Source of the DNA: Candidatus Omnitrophota bacterium
Lineage (GTDB): Bacteria > Omnitrophota > Gorgyraeia > Gygaellales > Profunditerraquicolaceae
Length of the DNA stretch: 9,911 nt
Reading direction: 5' to 3'
NCBI GenBank assembly: GCA_903907475.1
Contig: CAIVOB010000194.1
Span: 1 to 9,911 of the forward strand
In this document: one piece after another, positions 1 to 5,844 of the stretch
How the letters are laid out: every line of letters starts with the position of its first letter
Position numbering within the stretch: the first letter of the stretch is position 1
Notes under the pieces: generated by a model
The model's input: only the letters and a program-made list of their open reading frames with translations
Told to the model about the DNA's origin: nothing
Database searches by the model: none
Made by a program: the position numbers and the translations under genes

Positions 1-51
1 GAAGCGGTAAAATTAGGATTTAAACTTTATGGAGTCTTTAGGATTAAATAA
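1..51 (+). CDS. C-terminal end of an unknown upstream gene (5' partial)
   Basis: Frame 1 is open from the first base and ends at TAA 49-51, giving the last 16 residues EAVKLGFKLYGVFRIK. The next ATG comes two bases after the stop, the tight spacing seen between co-transcribed genes, which is the main reason to think the frame is used. The tail is basic and hydrophobic but too short to assign to a family. It would be another cargo gene of the integrated element whose right end lies near 2075. It could also be a chance open stretch. Confidence 0.4.
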   Translation, partial: EAVKLGFKLYGVFRIK

Positions 52-53
52 AG

Positions 54-329
54 ATGGTTAAGCAGCAAATAAATATAGAAGAGTTTGAATTAGAACAGCC
101 ATTTAACTACGAAGAAATGCTTCAGAATGCAGATAATATCTTTGCGGAGTTGCTAATAAGGCATTATCATGTTCAAAAACACTTGACATCTGTAAATGAT
201 AACTGTATAATTAAGGTATCAAGTGAAAGGAAGGATAATGAGCAATTACCTATCAGTAAAAGAGGCAGCGGAGATTCTTGGTTGCACAAGGCAGGAAGTA
301 GTAAGGAGAATCTGGAGGGGGTTTATTAA
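54..329 (+). CDS. Small acidic hypothetical protein of the integrated element
   Basis: The 91-codon frame begins with ATG two bases after the preceding stop. The first 55 or so residues look protein-like: acidic and helical, with EEFELEQPFNYEEM near residues 9-22 and an Ala/Leu-rich helix with His-Tyr-His around residues 31-42. I recognise no family and see no signal peptide or membrane segment. The last 30 residues overlap the next gene (from 238) in another frame, are rich in Ser, Lys and Gly, and look like read-through. The promoter for the next gene (183-211) also lies inside this frame. The N-terminal part may be a real element gene whose original 3' end was lost or frameshifted, or the whole frame may be spurious. 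Confidence 0.4.
   Translation: MVKQQINIEEFELEQPFNYEEMLQNADNIFAELLIRHYHVQKHLTSVNDNCIIKVSSERKDNEQLPISKRGSGDSWLHKAGSSKENLEGVY
180..225. repeat. 7-bp inverted repeat flanking the promoter (candidate operator pair)
   Basis: CACTTGA at 180-186 and TCAAGTG at 219-225 are exact reverse complements. The left arm overlaps the -35 box and the right arm the expected transcription start. Beyond the 7 matching bases, two of the next three inward pairs do not match, so the arms are short. A protein bound at both arms would block the promoter, and the small winged-helix protein encoded immediately downstream is the obvious candidate. The dyad is seen in the sequence; the operator role is inference. Confidence 0.4.
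183..211 (+). promoter_or_regulatory. Perfect consensus sigma70-type promoter for the excisionase-recombinase pair
   Basis: TTGACA occupies 183-188 and TATAAT 206-211, separated by exactly 17 bases (189-205). Both hexamers match the housekeeping consensus at all six positions with the optimal spacer. Transcription would start near 218, leaving a leader of about 20 bases that holds the ribosome binding site at 226-234 before the ATG at 238. The distance and direction fit transcription of the small DNA-binding gene and then the recombinase. I did not see an equally good promoter elsewhere in the window. Confidence 0.8.
226..234 (+). promoter_or_regulatory. Ribosome binding site fixing the start at 238
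   Basis: The purine-rich AAAGGAAGG lies 3 bases before the ATG at 238 (the AAGGA core is at 228-232, 5 bases away). An in-frame GTG at 223 would add MKGRI, but its codons are made of this binding site and it lies almost at the predicted transcription start. The ATG is therefore preferred. Confidence 0.65.
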
Positions 330-408
330 AGCTGAAAAAGTTGGAAGCTTCTATATTATCTCTAAGACCGAGATTAAGAAAGTGAAGAAACAAAGAGGTG
401 CTAGATGA
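238..408 (+). CDS. Excisionase-like helix-turn-helix DNA-binding protein (HTH_17/MerR-like)
   Basis: This 56-aa basic protein has the pattern of the HTH_17/excisionase family. An N-terminal YLSVKEAAEILGCTRQEV (residues 4-21) forms the helix-turn-helix, RRIWRGFIKAEKVG (residues 23-36) supplies the second helix and start of the wing, and SFYIISKTEIKKV completes the wing. A lysine/arginine-rich tail follows. Proteins of this type bend DNA near attachment sites or act as small repressors. The stop overlaps the recombinase start as ATGA, and both genes sit behind a perfect promoter, so they are probably made together. The likely role is recombination directionality factor (excisionase) and/or autorepressor for the neighbouring recombinase. 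The DNA-binding fold is well supported; the specific role is inferred from position. Confidence 0.8.
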   Translation: MSNYLSVKEAAEILGCTRQEVVRRIWRGFIKAEKVGSFYIISKTEIKKVKKQRGAR

Positions 409-2099
409 AAAGAGCGGTTGGATACGTTAGGCGTTCCACTGATAAGCAAGAGCAGTCTCTTGAAGACCAGCAGAAGTCTATTGAGAAGTATGCTGAGAGC
501 AACGGTTATAAGTTGGAAAGATTTTATAAGGATGATGCCATATCAGGTGTTTTTACTAATAGTAGGTTTGGTTTTAAGGAAATGATAGAAGTTGCTTCTA
601 ATGGTCATAGGGATTTTGATTATATCTTAGTTTGGGATATTAAAAGATTTTCAAGGGGTGATTCTGATGAAGCTGGATATTATCGGCATGTACTTAGACA
701 AAATGGTGTTGAAGTTATTTATATCTCTGAGAATTTTAGAGGTGATGATTCCGATGACCTTGTTTTAGGTACTAAGCAATGGTTAGCAAGGCAGGAAAGC
801 AAGGATAAATCTAAAGATGCTATTAGGGGGCAGCTAAGCCGTATATTCAAGGGATTATCAAGCAGTGGGCATCCTTATGCCTATTATAGACTGATAATAG
901 ATAAAGACGGTAAGATTATTCAGGTATGCAAACGGGGCGAAAAAAGTAGAGCTACTAATGAAGAATATGCAAAACTTATTCCTGGTGATTCTAAAGAAAT
1001 TAAAGTTGTTCGTAGGATATTTGATGCTTATGCAAATAAAGGTATGGGATATAGGCTTATAGCGAGGATGCTCAATCAAGATGATATCCCTTCTCCAAGA
1101 GGTAAAAAGTGGGGCTCATGTGCAATAAATTTTATTCTTTTAAATCAGATATACATGGGAAACCTGGTCTATAATAAATCAAGTAAGGCAAAATTCCATA
1201 GAATCGTAAAGACCGAAAGGGGCTACGAGGCAAAATACAAAGGCAAGGTTGCTAATGTAAAATCGGAACGGTATAAAGATAAAGAACAGTGGATAGTAAT
1301 TGATAATGCTGTTGAGCCGATAATAACTAAAGAATTATTTAATAAAGCGATGATAGCTAGACAGCAAAGAATAACAAATAAATCCTTTAGTGGAAGAGCG
1401 ACAACATCAAATTTTCTTTGGACGGGTATTGTAAGATGTAAGTATTGTGGGCGGTCTATGTGTGGAACGCAGCAGAGGTCAGGTAATAATAAGTACCCTT
1501 ACTACATTTGTCCTGGCTGTTCAGAAAGAGGTGAAAGGAATATATCGAGGGTTTCCGCGAAGGATTTAGATAGTTTATTGCTAACTAGAATTAAAGAAAG
1601 ATTTTTCAATTCTAATAGATTGCAAAATACCTTATCGGCTATTAAAGAAAGGTTAACCGAAAAGAAAGGTGATTCTAAGTTAGATTTAATAGATATAGAG
1701 AAAAAGCTTATTGAGAATAAAGCGAAGAGCGATAATCTTTTGGACTTGATAGACTCAAATCATAAGGATTTAATTATTTCTAAGCTAGATAAGATAAGAG
1801 ATGAAAATGAAAGATTATCTACGGAAAAAGAAAGAATATCTGTAACTAAAGTTGACTTTAACGTAGATGTATTAGCAAAAGAGATACTGAGCCATGCTAA
1901 AGACTTTGATATGGTTTTACAACAAGGTAGTCCTTCGGAGAGAAAAGAAATTGTAAGAAGCTATGTCGGACAGATTATAATTGATAGTGATAAGAAACAC
2001 GCCAAAGTTGGATTTTATTCCCTTCCAAAGACCCCCGCTACAGAGCCAATTCTTTATGGGTATGCTATGAACATGGAACGATGCTCAAACGAGTATTGA
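405..2099 (+). CDS. Large serine recombinase (site-specific integrase)
   Basis: The 564-aa protein would cut and rejoin attachment sites through a covalent serine intermediate. The resolvase catalytic domain covers about residues 3-145, with the active serine S11 in GYVRRSTDKQ and the conserved arginine pair R81 and R84 in WDIKRFSRGD. A Recombinase domain follows at about 195-315 (GYRLIARMLNQDDIPSPRGK near 215-233, then NQIYMGNLVYNK). A zinc ribbon has paired cysteines C345/C348 and C369/C372. A charged coiled coil spans about 405-480, and the C-terminus is at 564. This is the domain order of phiC31/TP901-type integrases. AGAGGTG at 394-400 is the ribosome binding site. All catalytic residues I can identify are present, so the enzyme looks intact. 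Its last 8 or so codons appear to be encoded by the flanking host gene. Confidence 0.95.
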   Translation: MKRAVGYVRRSTDKQEQSLEDQQKSIEKYAESNGYKLERFYKDDAISGVFTNSRFGFKEMIEVASNGHRDFDYILVWDIKRFSRGDSDEAGYYRHVLRQNGVEVIYISENFRGDDSDDLVLGTKQWLARQESKDKSKDAIRGQLSRIFKGLSSSGHPYAYYRLIIDKDGKIIQVCKRGEKSRATNEEYAKLIPGDSKEIKVVRRIFDAYANKGMGYRLIARMLNQDDIPSPRGKKWGSCAINFILLNQIYMGNLVYNKSSKAKFHRIVKTERGYEAKYKGKVANVKSERYKDKEQWIVIDNAVEPIITKELFNKAMIARQQRITNKSFSGRATTSNFLWTGIVRCKYCGRSMCGTQQRSGNNKYPYYICPGCSERGERNISRVSAKDLDSLLLTRIKERFFNSNRLQNTLSAIKERLTEKKGDSKLDLIDIEKKLIENKAKSDNLLDLIDSNHKDLIISKLDKIRDENERLSTEKERISVTKVDFNVDVLAKEILSHAKDFDMVLQQGSPSERKEIVRSYVGQIIIDSDKKHAKVGFYSLPKTPATEPILYGYAMNMERCSNEY

Positions 2100-2112
2100 C
2101 GTTCGCTCGAAG
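2066..2112. other. Probable att junction (attR-like) between element and interrupted chromosomal gene
   Basis: Within this stretch the recombinase frame ends (TGA 2097-2099) while a second frame becomes coding-like from about 2071-2074, starting TWNDAQTSIDVRSKL and continuing without a stop to 2352. The element-to-chromosome crossover should lie at or just left of 2074. Short dyads are present (GAACG 2076-2080 with CGTTC 2100-2104; TTCG/CGAA at 2102-2111), but serine-integrase half-sites cannot be delimited without the other end. The junction is inferred and the exact core is unknown. Confidence 0.5.
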
Positions 2113-2352
2113 CTGATGGTAGAGTTGCGTGATGATATCTTGGATCAAATAAATAAATTATATTTTGAACGTTTGCGGGTAAAGTCGGAGTTGGATAATC
2201 TGGCAATCGAAAATAGGCCTAAAAGGTTTGAAAAACAGTTAAAACTGGAAGAATTAACTGCCGCTTTAGATGCTTTAACTGCCGGATTTTATTCGCAACA
2301 ATTACAACTAATTGCTGCGCAAAATAACGAAATGGCAAAGCCAGGTATATAA
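2071..2352 (+). pseudogene. 3' remnant of an interrupted chromosomal gene (uncharacterised family)
   Basis: The frame is open from 2071 (just after TGA 2068-2070) to TAA 2350-2352. The first possible ATG is at 2116, but about 14 codons before it already read like protein (WNDAQTSIDVRSKL), and that ATG has only a weak GAAG before it. Visible features are an acidic-basic helical stretch MVELRDDILDQINKLYFERL, then EELTAALDALTAGFYS near the end. This WN-x-QTSID-xRSKLMVELRDDIL...YFER...ALTAGFYS order resembles, from memory, the extreme C-terminus of a long uncharacterised protein family common in Omnitrophota-like genomes. The 5' part is missing and is presumably beyond the other end of the element. 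A restarted 78-aa product from 2116 is possible but less likely. Confidence 0.6.
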
Positions 2353-2364
2353 AGAGGATTATTC

Positions 2365-2391
2365 TTGCAATTGTTCTAGGTTTATGATAAT
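2365..2391 (+). promoter_or_regulatory. Weak candidate promoter ahead of trxA
   Basis: The 89-base gap before trxA holds TTGCAA (2365-2370) and GATAAT (2386-2391), 15 bases apart. The boxes are decent but the spacer is shorter than optimal, and nearby AT-rich alternatives such as TATGAT (2383-2388) exist. If trxA and the genes after it are transcribed despite the insertion upstream, a promoter is most likely here. The position supports the call more than the match does. Confidence 0.22.
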
Positions 2392-2441
2392 TTATAGCAA
2401 CCTCTCCAATAATATTAACCCTTAAAGTAAAGGAAAAAAAG

Positions 2442-2762
2442 ATGAGTATTCTTCATTTCACAGACGCTGATTTTAAAAAAGAGGTCTTGCAATCGTCGCT
2501 TCCGGTTTTAGTTGATTTTTGGGCGACTTGGTGTGGACCTTGTAAGATGATTGCTCCGCATTTAGAAGAGCTGGCTAAAGAATATGCGGGAAGAATGAAG
2601 ATTGGTAAGATAGATATTGATAGTTATTCTAAGACCGCGACTGAATATGGGGTGATGTCAATCCCGACTTTGATATTTTTTAGAAACGGAAAAGTTATGG
2701 GGCAATTAGTCGGCGCGGTGAGTCTGGCGGAATTAAAACGTAAGATTGAAGAATATCTTTAA
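2442..2762 (+). CDS. trxA: Thioredoxin
   Basis: A 106-aa single-domain cytoplasmic thioredoxin that reduces protein disulfides and is recharged by thioredoxin reductase. The active site is WCGPC (W30-C31-G-P-C34) after the strand VLVDFWA. The cis-proline is in MSIPT (P75), and the fold ends with the usual GQLVGA-type segment and a C-terminal helix. Length is typical, and no signal peptide is present. AAGGA at 2430-2434 lies 7 bases before the ATG. It begins the chromosomal cluster, and its reductase gene trxB lies about 4 kb downstream in the same orientation. The following gene starts 2 bases after its stop. Confidence 0.97.
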   Translation: MSILHFTDADFKKEVLQSSLPVLVDFWATWCGPCKMIAPHLEELAKEYAGRMKIGKIDIDSYSKTATEYGVMSIPTLIFFRNGKVMGQLVGAVSLAELKRKIEEYL

Positions 2763-2764
2763 TC

Positions 2765-3853
2765 ATGCGGAAAATTTTTATTGCAGCGACGAAACAAAAC
2801 GACGGTAAAACCACCGTTTCTTTAGGTATTATTCGTAATTTGCAAGAAAAATTTAGCAAAGTGGGTTTTATTAAGCCCATTGGCCAGCGCTATTTGGAAG
2901 AAGAGGGCTTGAAGATTGATGAGGATTCGATCCTTATTGAAGAGGTTTGTGGAATAAAATCCGGGCTCAAAGACATGAGCCCGATTGCCGTTGAAAAAGG
3001 ATTTACGGAAAAATATATCGCCCGGCCGGATAAAAAGAATATTTCGGATCAGATTCAAAATGCTTTTCGCCGAGTTTCTAAAAAACAGGATCTTGTGGTG
3101 ATCGAAGGTACAGGGCATGCCGGGGTGGGGTCGGTATTTGATCATTCCAATGCCACAGTCGCCAAGCTTTTAGGTTCTAAGGTAATTATTATCTCTTCCG
3201 GCGGAGTAGGCCGGCCGATTGATGAGATTGTATTAAATAAAGCTCTTTTTGAACGTGAAGGAGTTAAAGTTTTAGGAGTAATTGTTAATAAAATTTTGCC
3301 GGATAAGTTTGAAAAAGTTAGCCGTTTAGTAAGGAAGGGTTTAGAGCGGAAAGGAATTGATGTTTTAGGAACATTGCCTTATGATCCGTTGCTTGCCCGG
3401 CCGACGATTGAACAGATTTTAGAAGAAACAAGGTTTACGGTTCTTTGCGGGAAAGAATATCTTGAGCGTTCTGTGGCTAAGGTAATCGTGGCGGCGATGG
3501 CGCCAAAAGATGCGATGCGTTATGTTACGGACGATAGTTTAGTGATTACTCCCGGAGACCGGGAGGATATGATTACCGGAGTTTTAAATTGTTTTCAAAG
3601 TTCCGGCGAGAAAAGATTAAAAATCTGTGGGATTATTTTAACCTGTGGTATTACTCCGGATCCGTCAATTATGGATCTTTTGGAAAAAGCACAAATTCCG
3701 GTTTTATTGTCTAAAGAGGATACTTATGATGTTGCGACTTGTGTTCATGATTTAACGGTTAAGATTCGTCCGGTGGATAAAGAAAAGATTGCCGCGGTGG
3801 TAAAATTAATTAAAGAGCATGTGGATTTTAATAAAATTTTGAAAGGGATTTAA
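2765..3853 (+). CDS. BioD-like P-loop/DRTGG protein, detached N-terminal half of a long-type phosphotransacetylase
   Basis: The 362-aa protein has two parts. Residues 1 to about 210 resemble the AAA_26/dethiobiotin-synthetase fold: a P-loop-like ATKQNDGKTT (residues 8-17), FIKPIG at 35-40, a Walker-B-like VVIEGTGH (111-118), and VIVNKILPD at 172-180. Residues from about 215 to 325 form a DRTGG domain with LVITPGDREDMI (259-270) and IPVLLSKEDTYDVA (311-324). This combination occurs at the N-terminus of long (about 700-aa) Pta enzymes, where it is linked to regulation and oligomer formation, and also as stand-alone proteins. Here the Pta catalytic domain is encoded separately one base downstream. 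An allosteric partner of Pta is the likeliest role. Dethiobiotin synthetase is unlikely, given the DRTGG domain and the absence of biotin genes. Confidence 0.85.
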   Translation: MRKIFIAATKQNDGKTTVSLGIIRNLQEKFSKVGFIKPIGQRYLEEEGLKIDEDSILIEEVCGIKSGLKDMSPIAVEKGFTEKYIARPDKKNISDQIQNAFRRVSKKQDLVVIEGTGHAGVGSVFDHSNATVAKLLGSKVIIISSGGVGRPIDEIVLNKALFEREGVKVLGVIVNKILPDKFEKVSRLVRKGLERKGIDVLGTLPYDPLLARPTIEQILEETRFTVLCGKEYLERSVAKVIVAAMAPKDAMRYVTDDSLVITPGDREDMITGVLNCFQSSGEKRLKICGIILTCGITPDPSIMDLLEKAQIPVLLSKEDTYDVATCVHDLTVKIRPVDKEKIAAVVKLIKEHVDFNKILKGI

Positions 3854-3854
3854 A

Positions 3855-4784
3855 ATGGATGCGATTAGCCGAATTCGTAAGTTGGCGAAAAGAAAGATTA
3901 AAACTATTGTTTTACCGGAATATGATGATGAGCGCACGCTGGAGGCGGCGCGAATAATTCAGCAAGAAGGATTAGCGCGCCCATTGGTTTTAACGCCTGA
4001 GATGGTGGATCTTAAGCAAAAGGAGCGCTATATCGAGGAGTATTATAAGCTTTATCAGTCTAAGGATATTGATTTAGAATTGGTGAAGAAACTTTTTTCG
4101 GATCATCTTTATTATGGAGCGATGATGACGCGGGAAGGATTGGCGGATGGCTTAGTGGCCGGAGCAAATCATACTACTGCTGATATGGCGCGGGCTTGTA
4201 TTCGCTGCATTGGCTTAGAAGAACGTTTTACAATTGCTTCAAGTTGTTTTGTGATGGATTTACCTAGTGCTGAGTATGGAGACAATGGAACTTTTGTTTT
4301 CGCGGATTGCGGAATTATCCCTGATCCTAACGCGCGGCAATTATCTTGCATTGCCTTAACTGCGGCTGAATTAGCGGGTAAAGTTTTAGATATTACTCCG
4401 CGGATTGCTTTTTTAAGTTATTCCACTAAGGGTTCGGCGAAAACGAAGTCTGCGGAAAAAATCAGGGAGGCTTTAGCTTTGCTTAAAACTTTGTCGCCGG
4501 AAATATTAGCGGATGGTGAATTACAAGCGGATGCTGCGATTGTTCCGGAGGTTGCTGCGATAAAATCTCCGGATAGCCCGATTAAAGGTAGAGCGAATGT
4601 TTTAATTTTTCCGAATTTAGAAGCCGGTAATATTGGATACAAACTCGTTCAGCGTTTGACGGGTTGTCGGGCAATCGGACCGTTGTTTTTGGGATTAAAT
4701 AAACCGGCCAGTGATTTGTCGCGGGGTTGTTTCGCGCAGGATATTGTTGATAGTGTGGCAATTACAGCCATCAGGGCGCAATGA
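3855..4784 (+). CDS. pta: Phosphate acetyltransferase, catalytic domain only
   Basis: Transfers the acetyl group of acetyl-CoA to phosphate, giving acetyl phosphate and CoA, the step before acetate kinase. The 309-aa protein is the PTA_PTB catalytic domain alone. Recognisable blocks are VLPEYDDERTLEAA (19-32), DGLVAGANHTTADMAR (98-113), FLSYSTKGSAKTKS (186-199), DGELQADAA (220-228), GRANVLIFPNLEAGNIGYKL (245-264) and NKPASDLSRGCFAQDIV (282-298). In the last block S289, R290 and D296 correspond by spacing to the catalytic Ser-Arg-Asp of the Methanosarcina enzyme. The length is slightly below the usual 325-335 aa of short Pta enzymes. AAAGGGA precedes the ATG, the gap from the DRTGG protein is one base, and the stop overlaps ackA. 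Phosphate butyryltransferase is less likely, given these blocks and the neighbour. Confidence 0.93.
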   Translation: MDAISRIRKLAKRKIKTIVLPEYDDERTLEAARIIQQEGLARPLVLTPEMVDLKQKERYIEEYYKLYQSKDIDLELVKKLFSDHLYYGAMMTREGLADGLVAGANHTTADMARACIRCIGLEERFTIASSCFVMDLPSAEYGDNGTFVFADCGIIPDPNARQLSCIALTAAELAGKVLDITPRIAFLSYSTKGSAKTKSAEKIREALALLKTLSPEILADGELQADAAIVPEVAAIKSPDSPIKGRANVLIFPNLEAGNIGYKLVQRLTGCRAIGPLFLGLNKPASDLSRGCFAQDIVDSVAITAIRAQ

Positions 4785-5842
4785 TGAAAATATTAGTGAT
4801 TAATAGCGGTAGTTCATCAATTAAATATAAATTATTCACGATGCCCGGTGAATGTTTACTTTTAAAAGGGGTTTTAGAGCATATTGGAGAAGAAGGTTCA
4901 GAAATTGCTAATCATTATTCCGGCCTAAGGGTCATTTTAGAAAAAATTAAGACCGTTGATGCAATCGGCCACCGGGTAGTGCATGGCGCAGAAAAATTTA
5001 AGAAACCGGTTTTGGTCAATAAAAATGTTATTGGGGGCATAAAAAAATGTTGTGCGATTGCTCCATTGCATAATCCGGCTAATCTTGCCGGAATTCTCGC
5101 TTGTCAGAAAATTCTTCCCGGCATAAAACAGGTGGCAGTTTTTGATACGGCTTTTCATCAGACTCTTCCGGAACATGCTTTTATTTACGGACTGCCTTAT
5201 GATTACTATCAAAAGTTAGGGGTGAGGAAATATGGTTTTCACGGGACAAGTCACGAGTATGTCACGATGGAGGCGAGTAAAATACTTAAACAACCATTAA
5301 GAAAGTTAAAATTGATCACTTGCCATCTAGGTAATGGCTGCAGTATTGCGGCGGTTAATCAGGGAAAATCTATTGATACGAGTATGGGGTTTACTCCTTT
5401 GGAAGGATTAGTGATGGGGACGCGCTGCGGCGATGTTGACCCGGCTTTAATTACGCATTTAATGCATAAAAAGAAATTAGATACTAAGGAGATGGATCGG
5501 ATTTTAAATAAAGAAAGTGGTTTAAAAGGTATTTCGGGGATTAGTAATGATATGCGCTTATTAGAAGTTAAAGCGTTGGCCGGAAATAAGCGGGCCAAGC
5601 TTGCGATCGATATATTTATTTACCGTATTAGAAAATATATCGGCGCGTATTTAGCGGTTTTAAATGGCTTAGATGCTTTAATCTTTACTGCTGGGATTGG
5701 TGAAAATCAAGCCAGCGTGAGGAATAGTATTTGCCGTAATTTATTTAATTGTTTTGCTAAAAAACCTAAAATTTTAGTTATTCCTACTAATGAAGAATTA
5801 ATGATTGCCCGGCAAACTTATAAATTAATTGGGAGAAGATAA
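4781..5842 (+). CDS. ackA: Acetate kinase, unusually short
   Basis: Converts acetyl phosphate and ADP to acetate and ATP, completing the Pta-AckA route. Conserved blocks are all visible: VINSGSSSIKYKLF (N8), GHRVVHGAEKF (R65), APLHNPANL, VFDTAFHQTLP (D122), YGFHGTSHEYV (H154), HLGNGCSIAA (N185), MGTRCGDVDP (R215), FTAGIGENQ, and VIPTNEELMIAR (E338/E339). At 353 aa it is about 45 shorter than the usual 395-400. The missing length falls between the phosphate loop and GHRVVHG (about 20 residues) and between GIGENQ and VIPTNEE (about 25 residues); both are peripheral. ATGATGA at 4781 overlaps the pta stop, and the second ATG (4784) gives MKILVINSG, the more usual N-terminus. Catalysis should be intact. 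Confidence 0.94.
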   Translation: MMKILVINSGSSSIKYKLFTMPGECLLLKGVLEHIGEEGSEIANHYSGLRVILEKIKTVDAIGHRVVHGAEKFKKPVLVNKNVIGGIKKCCAIAPLHNPANLAGILACQKILPGIKQVAVFDTAFHQTLPEHAFIYGLPYDYYQKLGVRKYGFHGTSHEYVTMEASKILKQPLRKLKLITCHLGNGCSIAAVNQGKSIDTSMGFTPLEGLVMGTRCGDVDPALITHLMHKKKLDTKEMDRILNKESGLKGISGISNDMRLLEVKALAGNKRAKLAIDIFIYRIRKYIGAYLAVLNGLDALIFTAGIGENQASVRNSICRNLFNCFAKKPKILVIPTNEELMIARQTYKLIGRR

Positions 5843-5844
5843 AA

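Larger units (their letters stand above)
1..2075 (+). mobile_element. Right end of a serine-recombinase integrative element (left end outside the window)
   Basis: The stretch carries a large serine recombinase, an excisionase-like partner and small unknown genes, and stops abruptly where a chromosomal reading frame resumes near 2071-2075. Sampled base composition differs from the cluster to the right: 541-660 has 37 G+C in 120 bases, whereas 3361-3480 has 52 in 120. Recombinase genes of this class usually lie next to one attachment site, which fits the position here. The right boundary is inferred from where the host frame becomes readable and is uncertain by roughly 10-20 bases. The left end and cargo are not visible. 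Confidence 0.6.

Noticed and set aside
223..237. GTG at 223 as an upstream start of the excisionase-like gene
   Set aside because: The added codons are the ribosome binding site for the ATG at 238, and they begin only a few bases after the predicted transcription start.
2076..2111. Short dyads (GAACG/CGTTC, CGAG/CTCG, TTCG/CGAA) as a defined integrase attachment palindrome
   Set aside because: Several overlapping 4-5 base dyads are possible, and the sequence is also coding; without the other half-site none can be singled out.
2094..2120. TTGACG as a -35 box near the recombinase stop
   Set aside because: No matching -10 sequence 16-18 bases further on, and the stretch is explained as coding sequence of the interrupted gene.
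2353..2405. Possible hairpin: AGAGG (2353 region) with CCTCT (2401 region), and TTGC with GCAA just inside
   Set aside because: The arms are 4-5 bases with a 7-base bulge on one side and a loop of more than 25 bases, with no T-run; not convincing as a terminator or riboswitch.
2765..3853. Annotation as dethiobiotin synthetase (BioD) or a cobyrinate amidating enzyme
   Set aside because: Only the N-terminal fold fits; the C-terminal DRTGG domain and the adjacent Pta catalytic gene point to a Pta-type regulatory protein.
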